37,500 bases of DNA from Stenotrophomonas sp. 364 (GTDB taxonomy: Bacteria > Pseudomonadota > Gammaproteobacteria > Xanthomonadales > Xanthomonadaceae), in assembly GCF_009832905.1 (NCBI RefSeq), contig NZ_CP047135.1, positions 1-37,500 on the forward strand, in the 5' to 3' direction. The position numbers and the translations under genes are program-made. The notes beneath the pieces were generated by a model, which was given only the letters and a program-made list of their open reading frames with translations, was not told where the DNA came from and did no database searches. The first letter of the stretch is position 1. Every line of letters begins with the position of its first letter. Shown here piece by piece: positions 18,121 to 27,374 of this stretch.

Positions 18121-18590
18121 GCGTTGATTCCACCCTTCAGCCGTTGCAGGTAAAGCTGCTCGACCCGCGCTTCGGCGATACCTGGCCGCTGCCGGCCTAT
18201 GCCACCGAGCACAGCGCCGGGCTGGACCTGCGCGCGGCGCTGGAAACCGAGCTCACCCTGCAGCCGGGCGATACGGCGCTGATTCCCAGCGGTATCGCCA
18301 TCCACATTGCCGACCCGAACCTGGCCGCCGTGGTGCTGCCGCGCTCAGGGCTGGGCCATCGCCACGGCATCGTGCTGGGCAACGGCACCGGGCTGATCGA
18401 CGCCGATTACCAGGGCCCGCTGCTGATCAGCGCGTGGAACCGTGGCCGCGAGGCCTTCACGCTGCAGCCGGGCGACCGCATCGCGCAGCTGGTTGTGCTG
18501 CCCATCGCACGCGTGGGGCTGCAGGTAGTAGATACTTTCACCGACAGCGCCAGGGGAACGGGTGGATTCGGCCATACCGGGGTGCGCTGA
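18117..18590 (+). CDS. dut: dUTP diphosphatase
   Basis: This is a 157-residue cytoplasmic enzyme, active as a trimer, that hydrolyses dUTP to dUMP and so keeps uracil out of DNA and feeds dTMP synthesis. All five dUTPase motifs are visible: AGLDLRA (1), PSGIAIHI region (2), [22 protein letters not shown] (2 and 3), [14 protein letters not shown] with [13 protein letters not shown] (4), and the C-terminal Gly-rich arm [11 protein letters not shown] (5). The ATG at 18117 overlaps the coaBC stop (ATGA), so the two are translationally coupled. algC follows 15 bases after its stop. The coaBC-dut order is conserved in many proteobacteria. Confidence 0.97.
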   Translation: MSVDSTLQPLQVKLLDPRFGDTWPLPAYATEHSAGLDLRAALETELTLQPGDTALIPSGIAIHIADPNLAAVVLPRSGLGHRHGIVLGNGTGLIDADYQGPLLISAWNRGREAFTLQPGDRIAQLVVLPIARVGLQVVDTFTDSARGTGGFGHTGVR

Positions 18591-18605
18591 CCAGGGGGAA
18601 GTTCC

Positions 18606-20945
18606 ATGAGCAAGGCGAAGGCGGAAGGGCAACCGAAGCTGGCAAGCAAGCGCACCGGGCCACTGGTGGTGGCCGCGCTGGTGTTGCTGGCCGCATGGTT
18701 TGGCTGGAGCGCGGTGCGGCAGTGGCGGCAGGCCTCGGTGGGCACGGAGCTGGAACAGTCGCGTGACCAGATTGTGGGCGGGGTGCAGGCGGCCTTGAAC
18801 GGCCAGCTGGACCAGCTGCGCAAGTTGATGAAAAGCGAGCGCGTGGCCACGGCGCTGGGCAACGGCGACGGCGAAGCCACGGCCGTGGCCATCCGCGAAG
18901 GCTGGCCGGGCACCGAAGAGGTGCAGGTCATCCCCGCCAGCCTGGACGCGGCCTATGCCGACCCGAAGGCCTTCGGTTACTCGCGTCTGGCGCTGCTGGA
19001 AGCGGCCAACGCCCAGAACGCGGTGGTGGCACGCGTGGTGCGCGATGCCGGCGGCCAGCGCCTTGGCCTGGCGGTGCCGGTGGTACTGGGCACGCAAGGG
19101 CCGGCGCTGGTGTACGTGCGCCAGCCGCTGCTGCGGCTCACCGCCACCTTCGACCAGGTGCGCGTGCCGGGCGCGGGCTATGTGGCCCTGCGGCAGGGCA
19201 ACCACAACGTGATTGAACAGGGCAACGCGGGCCTGGCCGACGGTGCCGAGGCGCTGGCGCGCCCGATCGGCAAGAGCGGGCTGCGCCTGGCCGCGGCCGT
19301 GCCGGATATTGAACCGGGCCCGCTGGGGCTGGGTGCCATTCCCAGCGCGGTGGTGGCGGTGCTGCTTCTGGCCATCGCCGGCATGTTGCAGTTCGGCAAG
19401 GGCAAGGTGCCGATGCCGCGCCGGCGCGCGTCGAAAGACGCCACCGAAGAAGACGGCCCCACACTGCGCGAAAGCCTGGAACAGGTGCCGCTGGCGGTGG
19501 TGCCGGCCGTGGCCGAAGGCGGTCCGCCGCCGGTGCCCGGCGTAGCGGGGCAGGACGTGCCGGCCGGTATCTTCCGCGCCTACGACATCCGCGGCGTGGT
19601 CGGGCGCGAGCTCACCCCGCAGGTGGCCGCGCTGATCGGCCAGGCCATCGGCTCTGTGCTGCAGGTGCAGGGCCTGCGCGAGATCGTGGTGGGACGCGAT
19701 GGCCGCCTGTCCGGCCCGGAACTGAGTGCCGGGCTCATCGAGGGCCTGCGCCGCGCCGGCTGCGATGTTATCGATATCGGGCTGGCGCCCACTCCGGTGG
19801 TGTACTTCGCCAGCTACCACCTACGTGCGGGCAGCTGCGTGGCGGTCACCGGCAGCCACAACCCGCCGGACTACAACGGTTTCAAGATCGTGGTGGGCGG
19901 CGAAACGCTCTCCGGCGACGCCATCACCGAACTGTTCCAGCGCATCCGCGACGGCCAGCTGCACGTGGCCGCCGAGCCGGGCAGCCTGAAGCAGCGCGAG
20001 GTCAACGCCGATTACATCCAGCGCATCGCCGACGACGTGCAGCTGGACCGCCCGCTGAAGGTGGTGGCCGACGCCGGCAACGGCGTGGCCGGCGAACTGG
20101 CCCAGCCGCTGCTGGAAGCCATCGGCGCGGAGGTCATTCCGCTGTACTGCGATGTGGATGGCACCTTCCCCAACCACCACCCGGACCCGAGCGACCCGCA
20201 CAACCTGGAAGACCTGATCCAGACGGTGAAGCGCTTCGACGCGGACATCGGCCTGGCCTTCGACGGCGACGGCGACCGCCTGGGCGTGGTCACCCGCGAA
20301 GGCAAGATCATCTATGCCGACCGGTTGCTGATGCTGTTCGCGGCCGACGTGCTGATGCGCAACCCGGGCGCGCTGGTCATCTACGACGTGAAGTGCAGCG
20401 GCAAGCTGTCCGACTACGTGCTGCGCAATGGCGGCAGCCCGCTGATGTGGAAGACCGGGCATTCGCTGATGAAGGCGAAGATGCGCGAAACCGATGCCGA
20501 GCTGGCCGGCGAGATGAGCGGGCACTTCTTCTTCAAGGAGCGCTGGTTCGGGTTCGACGATGGCCTGTATGCGGCCGCGCGGTTGCTGGAGATCCTGGCC
20601 CAGCGCGAGGAGACGCCGTCGGAGGTGCTGGACGAATTGCCCGACAGCGTGTCCACGCCGGAGCTGAAGGTGCCGGTGGAATCGGGCACCCCGCATGCAC
20701 TGGTGTCGTTGTTCGTATCGGCCGCACAGGTGGACGAGTCGCCGTTCGCGAGCGCTCGCCTGTCCACCATCGACGGCCTGCGCGCCGATTTCCCCGATGG
20801 CTGGGGGCTGCTGCGCGCGTCCAACACCACGCCGGTGCTGGTGCTGCGCTTCGAGGCCGACGATGAAGCGGCGCTGGAGCGCGTCAAGACGTTGTTCCGC
20901 GACCAGCTGCAGCCGTTGCTGCCGGGTGTGGACCTCGGGTTCTGA
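18606..20945 (+). CDS. algC: Membrane-anchored phosphomannomutase/phosphoglucomutase (long AlgC/XanA type)
   Basis: The protein has 779 residues, about 310 more than a plain AlgC. Residues 1-320 form a sensor-like front part: a membrane helix near 19-38 (VVAALVLLAAWFGWSAVRQW), a periplasmic domain of about 200 residues, a second helix near 239-263 (AIPSAVVAVLLLAIAGMLQF) and a cytoplasmic linker. The mutase starts at IFRAYDIRGVVGRELTP. Its active-site phosphoserine is Ser417 in TGSHNPPDYNGFK, the Mg site is DGDGDR at 553-558, and sugar- and phosphate-binding motifs follow (GEMSGHFFFKER, RASNTTPVLVLRFE). It interconverts 1- and 6-phosphates of mannose and glucose for LPS, exopolysaccharide and alginate-type precursors. 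ATG at 18606 has AGGGGGAAG upstream. A long AlgC form is also known from Pseudomonas; the role of its front domain is unclear. Confidence 0.94.
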   Translation: MSKAKAEGQPKLASKRTGPLVVAALVLLAAWFGWSAVRQWRQASVGTELEQSRDQIVGGVQAALNGQLDQLRKLMKSERVATALGNGDGEATAVAIREGWPGTEEVQVIPASLDAAYADPKAFGYSRLALLEAANAQNAVVARVVRDAGGQRLGLAVPVVLGTQGPALVYVRQPLLRLTATFDQVRVPGAGYVALRQGNHNVIEQGNAGLADGAEALARPIGKSGLRLAAAVPDIEPGPLGLGAIPSAVVAVLLLAIAGMLQFGKGKVPMPRRRASKDATEEDGPTLRESLEQVPLAVVPAVAEGGPPPVPGVAGQDVPAGIFRAYDIRGVVGRELTPQVAALIGQAIGSVLQVQGLREIVVGRDGRLSGPELSAGLIEGLRRAGCDVIDIGLAPTPVVYFASYHLRAGSCVAVTGSHNPPDYNGFKIVVGGETLSGDAITELFQRIRDGQLHVAAEPGSLKQREVNADYIQRIADDVQLDRPLKVVADAGNGVAGELAQPLLEAIGAEVIPLYCDVDGTFPNHHPDPSDPHNLEDLIQTVKRFDADIGLAFDGDGDRLGVVTREGKIIYADRLLMLFAADVLMRNPGALVIYDVKCSGKLSDYVLRNGGSPLMWKTGHSLMKAKMRETDAELAGEMSGHFFFKERWFGFDDGLYAAARLLEILAQREETPSEVLDELPDSVSTPELKVPVESGTPHALVSLFVSAAQVDESPFASARLSTIDGLRADFPDGWGLLRASNTTPVLVLRFEADDEAALERVKTLFRDQLQPLLPGVDLGF

Positions 20946-20954
20946 TGGGCGTGG

Positions 20955-21018
20955 GTACCGACCAACGGTCGGTACCTACCGTCGCGCTACCGGGTAGGCC
21001 ACGACCGTGGGTCGTGGC
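20955..21018. repeat. Two hairpins after algC, one SMAG-like
   Basis: The first hairpin, 20955-20975, has a 9-bp stem GTACCGACC/GGTCGGTAC with loop AAC. The second, 20998-21018, has a 9-bp stem GCCACGACC/GGTCGTGGC with loop GTG and is headed by GTAG, so it is a further SMAG variant. They probably end or protect the coaBC-dut-algC transcript. The rest of the 327-base gap to kdpE (21019-21272) shows no ORF or other structure that I can support. Confidence 0.75.
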
Positions 21019-21272
21019 GCGCCCGATCGAATGCCCGATCCCGCACGGCATCCCGGTTTGCACACGGACAACGGGATACCGCCGGTAGGGGCGCATCCCA
21101 ATCGACTGCCATGAAACGGGCAACGTTCGATGGTGGAATGACGGTGAATTGAACGCGTTTCTCCGCCGGGGTTCATGCCACAACCGACCGCGGGAAACGC
21201 GTCGGCGGTCGATTGGGAGGCGACCCTGCCAGGTGTTCCGGCACGACGGTGACGGGCATGGAAACGACCGCC

Positions 21273-21992
21273 TCACCCCTTGAACCGCAATCCCACGCCC
21301 GGTTCGGTGAACACGTACCGCGAATCCAACGCGGAATCGCCCAGCTTGTGCCGCAGCTTCCCCACCAGGATCCGCAGGTAATGCGTGTCTTCCTGATGCG
21401 TTGGCCCCCAGATTTCCTGCAGGATCTGCGGCTGGGTCACCACCCGCCCGGCGTTGCGCAGCAACAACGACAACAACGCATATTCCTTGCGCGTCAGCGC
21501 CACCGGCGCGCCGTCCAGGTGCACCTCGCGGCGCACCAGGTCGATATGCAGGTGCCCGTCATCGAACTGCGGCAACACGCCATCGGCCGACACCGTGCGC
21601 GAGCGCAGCAACGCCCGCACCCGCGCCATCAGCTCCTGGGTGCCGAACGGCTTGGTCACGTAGTCGTTGGCGCCGTTGTCCAGCGCCCGCACCTTTTCGG
21701 TTTCACCGGCGCGCACGGTGAGCATGATCACCGGCACCTGGCTCCACTGCCGCAGTTCGGCCAGCACCTCGTGGCCTTCCATGTCCGGCAGGCCGATATC
21801 CAAAATCACCAGGTCCGCGCCTTCGCTCACCAGCGCTTCCAGCCCGGCCTGGCCGGTGGCGGCCTGCACCACGCGGTAGCCCTGCGCGCGCAGGCTGATA
21901 TCGAGGAAGCGCCGGATCTGCGCTTCATCGTCAATCACCAGCACGCGCGCCGGGGGCGCACCTTGGGGCAGGTCAGGGGTCGTCGTGGTCAT
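21273..21992 (-). CDS. kdpE: KDP operon response regulator KdpE
   Basis: This is a 239-residue OmpR-type regulator. The receiver domain has the acidic pair in VLVIDDEAQIRRFLD, phosphoacceptor Asp65 in LVILDIGLPD, and Lys in DYVTKPF. The C-terminal winged helix reads VALTRKEYALLSLLLRNAG, GRVVTQPQILQEIWGP and THYLRILVGKLRHKLGD. The partner KdpD phosphorylates it when K+ is low, and it then activates the kdp promoter. The gene overlaps kdpD by 20 bases and is the last of six genes. The start at 21992 gives MTTTTPDLPQGAPP, slightly longer than E. coli KdpE; a later start is possible. Confidence 0.96.
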   Translation of the reverse strand: MTTTTPDLPQGAPPARVLVIDDEAQIRRFLDISLRAQGYRVVQAATGQAGLEALVSEGADLVILDIGLPDMEGHEVLAELRQWSQVPVIMLTVRAGETEKVRALDNGANDYVTKPFGTQELMARVRALLRSRTVSADGVLPQFDDGHLHIDLVRREVHLDGAPVALTRKEYALLSLLLRNAGRVVTQPQILQEIWGPTHQEDTHYLRILVGKLRHKLGDSALDSRYVFTEPGVGLRFKG

Positions 21993-24633
21993 CGGCAGGG
22001 TGGGGTTGCAGCAGGGGCAGCGTAATGCGGATCAGGGTACCGCGTCCGTCGCGGCCCGGCAGCGCCTGCACGCTACCGCCATGGGCGCCGATCATGCCCT
22101 GACAGATGGTCAGCCCCAGCCCGGTGCCATGCCGGCCGCGGTCGCCACGCTCCACGCTGTAGAACATGTCGAAGATGCGCGCGCGCTCGTCGTCGGGAAT
22201 GCCGGGGCCGGCGTCCAGTACGTCGATGCGCAGTTCGCCCTCCACCAGCCGCGCCTGCACCTCCACCGCCGCGCCGGGCGGGGAGAACTTGGCCGCGTTC
22301 TCCATCACGTTGAACACCGCCTGTTCCACCAGCGCCGGGTGTACCCAGATCGGTGCCAGCGTGGCCGGAATGTCCAGCTTCAGCTGCACCTCCGGCTGGT
22401 AGCGCTGCAGGCGGCGTGCGGCCGAGCCCACCAGCTCGTCCACGCCGATCCAGTCGCGGTTGATCTGCAACCCTTCGTGACCCAGCCGGGTCATGTCCAG
22501 CAGGTTCTGAATGTAGCGGTCCAGCCGCTCGCCTTCCACCAGGATGGTGTCCAGCAGGGCGCGGCGGTCCTGCGCATCCATCGCGTCGGCATAACTGGAG
22601 AGGCTGTCGGCCGAGCCGATCATTGCCGCCAGCGGCGAGCGCAGGTCGTGCGACACCGACGACAGCAGCGCCGAACGCAGCCGCTCGGTCTCGTTGCTTA
22701 CATGGGCCTTTTCCAGGTCGGCCACCAGCTGGGTGCGTAGCGCGGCCTGGGCAATGTCATCCACCATCGCCTCGGCCAGCTGGCGCTGCTCGGGGGTAAG
22801 CCGCGGGGCGGTGCGGGCGAAGCGCATGCCGGCCACGCCGATGGCGCGGTCATCGCCGTCCAGCAGCGGCAGGAACCACCACTCCGCACCGGCCAGGGTG
22901 TCGGTGAAGCGGCCGCTGGGCTGGCCGTGGCGGCGCGCCCAGTCGGCGGCGGCCAGGTCGGTGTCGCCCGGCGCGGCACTGCCGCTGGTGCTGGTGTCCT
23001 GGCCGATGCGCAGCCACGCCGGGGCGTCCATTGCCTGCTCCAGCGCCTCGCGTCCGGCCTGGGCCACCTCTTCGTTGCTGGCCGCGCGGGTCAGCTGCCG
23101 GCCCAGCGCCTGGCGCGCGTTGGCATGCCGGTTGGCCGCCCGAAGCGCCAGCACCTGCATGCGCAACCGCGATGCCAACCGCCCGGCCACCAGCGCGGCG
23201 GCCAGGAACAGGAACACGGTGATCACGCCCTGGCGTGCGCTGATGGCAAAGGTGAAGCGCGGGGCGATGAAGAAGAAGTTGTAGGCCAGGAAACACAGCG
23301 CCGCGGCAATCACCGCCGCGCTGGTACGGCTGCGCGCGGCCACCATCACCACCGCCACGATGAACACCATCGACAGGTCGTACAGCCCCACCCAGCGCTC
23401 GGCCACCAGCGCCACCAGGCAGGCAATTGCCGTGGCGCCCAACGCCAGCAGGGTGTCCTGGCCGGTGCTGCGGCTGGGTACGCTCAACCCGGTGCGCCGC
23501 GCCCGTGCGCGCGCCTGCGGGGTGCCTATGATGGTGATCTCGTAGTGCGCGCCGCGCTGGATCAGCTGCTGGGTGAGCGTGCGGTTGAGCATGCGCGCGA
23601 ACGGGCGCTCGCGGGTCCGGCCCAGCACCAGGGTCGACACGCTGTTGTGCGCGGCATGGTCCAGCAGCGCATCGGCAATGCTGGACCCGTGCAGCAGTTC
23701 GGCCTCGCCCCCGAGGCGGCGGGCGAGGGCGAACGCCGCGTCGATCTCGCGATGGGTAGCCTCGTCGTTGCGGCGGCCCTGCACGGTCACCACCGTCCAC
23801 GGCGCATCGCGACGCTCGGCAATGCGCCGGCCCACGCGCACCAGGTACTCGCTCTGGCCCCCGCCATCGATGGCCACCAGTACCCGGCGGCGCAGCGGCA
23901 GGTTGCCTTCGCCACGCGCGGCGCGGGTCTCGCGCAGGCTGCTGTCCACGCGGTCGGCCGCTTCCTGCATGGCCAGCTCGCGCAGCGCGGTCAGGTTGGC
24001 CGGCGAGAAGAAGGCCTGCAGTGCCTGCGCGGCCTGCTCGGGCACGTACACCTTGCCCTGCTGCAGGCGCTCGATCAGCTCGCGCGGCGGAATGTCCACC
24101 AGCACGATGTCGTGCAGCCGGTCCAGCACCGCATCGGGCACGGTCTCGCTCACGCGCACGCCGGTGATGCGCATCACCACATCGTTGAGGCTTTCCAGGT
24201 GCTGGATGTTGACCGTGGTCCACACATCGATGCCGGCCTCCAGCAGTTCCATCACGTCCTGCCAGCGCCGCTCGTGGCGGCTGCCGGGCACGTTGCGGTG
24301 CGCCAGTTCGTCCACCAGTACCAGCGCCGGGTGGCGGGCCAGCACGGCGTCCAGGTCCATCTCGCCCAGCACATGCTGCTGGTAGTCGCGGTGCACCAGT
24401 GGCACCTGCGGCAGGCCCTCCAGCAGCGCCGAGGTCTCGGCGCGGCCGTGGGTTTCCACCAACCCCACCACCACGTCCACGCCGCGACGCAGCTGTTCGT
24501 GCGCGCGGCTGAGCATGCTGAAGGTCTTGCCCACGCCGGGGGCGGCACCGAGGAACACGGTGAGTTTGCCGCCGGCTTCGCGTTGCAGGCGTTCAACCAG
24601 GGCATCGGCCTGGCGGGTGCGGGGGTCGCTCAT
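21973..24633 (-). CDS. kdpD: Osmosensitive K+ channel histidine kinase KdpD
   Basis: This is an 886-residue inner-membrane sensor kinase. The N-terminal KdpD domain has the Walker A motif GAAPGVGKT and the Walker B region ALVLVDELAHRNVPGSRH. A universal-stress-protein domain follows (VLVAIDGGGQSEYLVRVGRR, VSTLVLGRTRERPFARML). Four membrane helices lie near residues 395-495, then a GAF domain, the HisKA domain with phospho-acceptor His662 in SSVSHDLRSPL, and HATPase boxes (NVMENAAKFSPPG, DAGPGIPDDER, GTGLGLTICQGMI). It senses K+ and signals to KdpE. ATG at 24633 (MSDPRTRQADALVERLQ). It follows kdpC by 37 bases and overlaps kdpE. Length is close to the 894 residues of E. coli KdpD. Confidence 0.97.
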   Translation of the reverse strand: MSDPRTRQADALVERLQREAGGKLTVFLGAAPGVGKTFSMLSRAHEQLRRGVDVVVGLVETHGRAETSALLEGLPQVPLVHRDYQQHVLGEMDLDAVLARHPALVLVDELAHRNVPGSRHERRWQDVMELLEAGIDVWTTVNIQHLESLNDVVMRITGVRVSETVPDAVLDRLHDIVLVDIPPRELIERLQQGKVYVPEQAAQALQAFFSPANLTALRELAMQEAADRVDSSLRETRAARGEGNLPLRRRVLVAIDGGGQSEYLVRVGRRIAERRDAPWTVVTVQGRRNDEATHREIDAAFALARRLGGEAELLHGSSIADALLDHAAHNSVSTLVLGRTRERPFARMLNRTLTQQLIQRGAHYEITIIGTPQARARARRTGLSVPSRSTGQDTLLALGATAIACLVALVAERWVGLYDLSMVFIVAVVMVAARSRTSAAVIAAALCFLAYNFFFIAPRFTFAISARQGVITVFLFLAAALVAGRLASRLRMQVLALRAANRHANARQALGRQLTRAASNEEVAQAGREALEQAMDAPAWLRIGQDTSTSGSAAPGDTDLAAADWARRHGQPSGRFTDTLAGAEWWFLPLLDGDDRAIGVAGMRFARTAPRLTPEQRQLAEAMVDDIAQAALRTQLVADLEKAHVSNETERLRSALLSSVSHDLRSPLAAMIGSADSLSSYADAMDAQDRRALLDTILVEGERLDRYIQNLLDMTRLGHEGLQINRDWIGVDELVGSAARRLQRYQPEVQLKLDIPATLAPIWVHPALVEQAVFNVMENAAKFSPPGAAVEVQARLVEGELRIDVLDAGPGIPDDERARIFDMFYSVERGDRGRHGTGLGLTICQGMIGAHGGSVQALPGRDGRGTLIRITLPLLQPHPADDHDDP

Positions 24634-24670
24634 GGGTGGCGATTGTGCGCCCGTTGGCGCGATCCTGGCA

Positions 24671-25315
24671 TCACGGCGCGGCCTTGCGCTGATCCAACGC
24701 CAGGTTCAACGTCATCACGTTCACGCGTGGCTGCCCGAACACGCCCCACTGTGGACCGAGCGTATGCGCCTTCACCAGCGCCGCCACCTGCTCAACCGGT
24801 AGCCCACGGCTGCGCGCCACGCGCGCCATCTGCACCTGCGCGGCGGCCGGCGACAGCTCCGGGTCCATACCGGCGCCGGACTGGGTCACCAGGTCGCCGG
24901 GCACCTGCGCCGGCGTTATCCCTTCGCGCGCGGCCACCGCGGCGATGCTGGCCTGCACGCGTTCCTGCAGGGCCGGGTTGCTGCGCGCCAGGTTGCTGCC
25001 GGCCGCGGCCATCGGGTCGTAGTTGGCCGCCGACGGGCGCGCCTGGAAGTAGCCATCGCCGGTGAACGGCTGGGCGATCAGCTGCGAGCCGCGCACCTGG
25101 CCGTCGCGGATGAGCAGGCTGCCGTCGGCCTGCGCCGGGAACAGCAGCCGGCTGGCGCCGGTGGCGGCCACGGCGTACGCCAGGCCAAGCAGTAGCAGGC
25201 TGACCAGGCCCAGCATCAGCGCCGGGCGCCACGCGCCGTGCTGCTGCAGGGTGGCCGCATCCACGGCGCGGGCGCGCGCGGTGCGGGGCAGGGAGGTTGC
25301 AAGTGAGCGGTTCAT
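24671..25315 (-). CDS. kdpC: Potassium-transporting ATPase subunit KdpC
   Basis: This is a 214-residue subunit of the KdpFABC pump, with one membrane helix ([21 protein letters not shown]) and a periplasmic domain. Family signatures include [33 protein letters not shown] and [20 protein letters not shown]. It is longer than E. coli KdpC (190 residues) mainly through its N-terminus and the loop that follows. Its function is to stabilise the complex and aid ATP-driven transport. I start it at the ATG ending at 25315 ([14 protein letters not shown]), which overlaps the kdpB stop by four bases, the sign of translational coupling. Longer ORF reading upstream is a shadow of kdpB. Confidence 0.95.
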   Translation of the reverse strand: MNRSLATSLPRTARARAVDAATLQQHGAWRPALMLGLVSLLLLGLAYAVAATGASRLLFPAQADGSLLIRDGQVRGSQLIAQPFTGDGYFQARPSAANYDPMAAAGSNLARSNPALQERVQASIAAVAAREGITPAQVPGDLVTQSGAGMDPELSPAAAQVQMARVARSRGLPVEQVAALVKAHTLGPQWGVFGQPRVNVMTLNLALDQRKAAP

Positions 25316-27363
25316 GCGCCGAATACCGAGACAAGGAAGAGGTCGATCAACTTGATGGCCGCGAACGGCAGCAGTACGCCGCCCAGGCCGTACACCAGCA
25401 TGTTCCGGCGCAGCAGCGCGGTGGCCGTGGCCGGGCGGAAGCGCACCCCGCGCAGTGCCAGCGGAATCAACGCCGGAATCACCAGCGCGTTGAAGATCAG
25501 CGCCGCCAGCACCGCGTTGCGCGGGCTGGACAGGTGCATCACGTTCAACGCCGCCATCGCCGGCAGGGTGGAGGCGAACAGCGCCGGCAGAATCGCGAAG
25601 TACTTGGACACATCGTTGGCCAGCGAGAAAGTGGTCAGCGCACCGCGCGTGATCAGCTGCTGCTTGCCCACTTCCACCACCGCCAGCAGCTTGGCCGGGT
25701 CCGAATCCAGGTCGACCATGTTGCCGGCTTCCTTGGCGGCCTGCGTGCCGGAGTTCATCGCCAGACCGATGTCGGCCTGGGCCAGCGCGGGGGCGTCGTT
25801 GGTGCCGTCGCCCACCATCGCCACCAGCCGCCCACCGGCCTGTTCGGCGCGGATGCGGGCCAGTTTGTCTTCCGGGCGCGCCTCGGCGATGTAGTCGTCC
25901 ACGCCGGCTTCGGCGGCAATGGCCGCGGCGGTGAGCGGGTTGTCGCCGGTGATCATCACCGTGCGGATGCCCATGGCCCGCAGCTGCGCGAACTTCTCGC
26001 GCATGCCGTGCTTGACCACGTCCGACAGCTCGATCACGCCCAGCACGTGCCGGCCTTCGCATACCACCAGCGGGGTGGCACCGTTGCGCGCCACCTGCTC
26101 CACGCGGCCCGGCAGTTCGGCCGGCACCGTGCCACCCAGCTCGCGCACGTAGGCGGTGATCGCATCGGAGGCCCCCTTGCGGATGCGCCGGCCGCCGTCC
26201 AGGTCCACGCCGGACATGCGGGTCTGCGCGGTGAATGCCAGGTAGTCCGCGCGGTCCGGTTCGGCGGTGGTGCAGCCCTGCTCGCGCGCCAGGCGCACGA
26301 CGGACTTGCCTTCCGGAGTGGGGTCGGCCAGCGACGACAGCAGCGCCGCTTCGCGCAGCTGCGTGGCATCGATCCCGGCCAAGGCATGGAAGTGGGTGGC
26401 CTGGCGGTCGCCGTAGGTGATGGTGCCGGTCTTGTCCAGCAGCAGCACGTCCACGTCGCCAGCCACTTCCACCGCCTTGCCGGATTTGGCCAGCACGTTG
26501 GCGGCCAGCGCCCGGTTCATGCCGGCAATGCCGATGGCCGGCAGCAGCCCGCCGATGGTGGTGGGAATCAGGCAGACCAGCAGCGCGATCAGCAGCAGCG
26601 GATCGACCTGCACGCCGACGAACGCACCGATCGCCGGCAGCGTGGCCACCACGATCAGGAAGGTGAGCGTCATCGCCGCCAGCAGCAGGGTCAGCGCAAC
26701 CTCGTTGGGCGTCTTCTGGCGGTTGGCACCTTCCACCAGCGCAATCATGCGGTCCAGGAAGCTGTGGCCCGGCTCGGCGGTGATGCGCACGATGATCTGG
26801 TCCGACAGCACCTTGGTGCCGCCGATCACGCCGCTGCGGTCGGTCCCGGCTTCGCGCAGCACCGGCGCCGATTCACCGGTCACCGCTGCTTCGTTGATGG
26901 TGGCCAGGCCCTGCACGATCTCGCCGTCGGCCGGAATCAGTTCGCCGGCACTGACAATCACATGGTCGCCCGGGCGCAGTTCGGCGGCCGGTACCTGGGT
27001 TTGGCTGGCCCCGGCGTGCGCGGCCGCCAGCCGGCGCGCGCTGAGATCCTGGCGGGCCCGCCGCAACGAGGCCGCCTGGCCCCGGCCGCGGGCTTCGGCC
27101 ACGGCCTCGGCGAAGTTGCCGAACAGCACGGTCAGCAGCAGGATCGCGGTGACCGCCAGGCCGAAGCCCAGCGGTGCGTTGCCGCTCAGGGTGACCACCA
27201 GGCTGACCACGGTGCCGGCCATCACCACGGCCATCACCGGGCTGTGCAGCAGGTGCCGGGGCGACAGCTTGATCACCGCATCGCGCAGGGCGCGGCGCCA
27301 GCCGGCCGCATCGAGCAGACGCTGACGGCGGTGGGAAGAAACGTTCAAGGGATAGGTACTCAT
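25312..27363 (-). CDS. kdpB: Potassium-transporting P-type ATPase subunit KdpB
   Basis: This is the 683-residue catalytic subunit of the KdpFABC K+ pump. P-type hallmarks are present: phosphorylation site Asp310 in [15 protein letters not shown] (Asp307 in E. coli), the dephosphorylation loop VTGESAPV, and the hinge [20 protein letters not shown]. Membrane helices lie at the start ([19 protein letters not shown]), in the middle and at the end ([20 protein letters not shown]). It hydrolyses ATP in the cytoplasm to drive K+ uptake through KdpA. The ATG at 27363 ([13 protein letters not shown]) is preferred over the TTG 15 bases upstream. It follows kdpA by 11 bases and overlaps kdpC by four. 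Confidence 0.97.
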   Translation of the reverse strand: MSTYPLNVSSHRRQRLLDAAGWRRALRDAVIKLSPRHLLHSPVMAVVMAGTVVSLVVTLSGNAPLGFGLAVTAILLLTVLFGNFAEAVAEARGRGQAASLRRARQDLSARRLAAAHAGASQTQVPAAELRPGDHVIVSAGELIPADGEIVQGLATINEAAVTGESAPVLREAGTDRSGVIGGTKVLSDQIIVRITAEPGHSFLDRMIALVEGANRQKTPNEVALTLLLAAMTLTFLIVVATLPAIGAFVGVQVDPLLLIALLVCLIPTTIGGLLPAIGIAGMNRALAANVLAKSGKAVEVAGDVDVLLLDKTGTITYGDRQATHFHALAGIDATQLREAALLSSLADPTPEGKSVVRLAREQGCTTAEPDRADYLAFTAQTRMSGVDLDGGRRIRKGASDAITAYVRELGGTVPAELPGRVEQVARNGATPLVVCEGRHVLGVIELSDVVKHGMREKFAQLRAMGIRTVMITGDNPLTAAAIAAEAGVDDYIAEARPEDKLARIRAEQAGGRLVAMVGDGTNDAPALAQADIGLAMNSGTQAAKEAGNMVDLDSDPAKLLAVVEVGKQQLITRGALTTFSLANDVSKYFAILPALFASTLPAMAALNVMHLSSPRNAVLAALIFNALVIPALIPLALRGVRFRPATATALLRRNMLVYGLGGVLLPFAAIKLIDLFLVSVFGA

Positions 27364-27374
27364 GGGGTCACATC

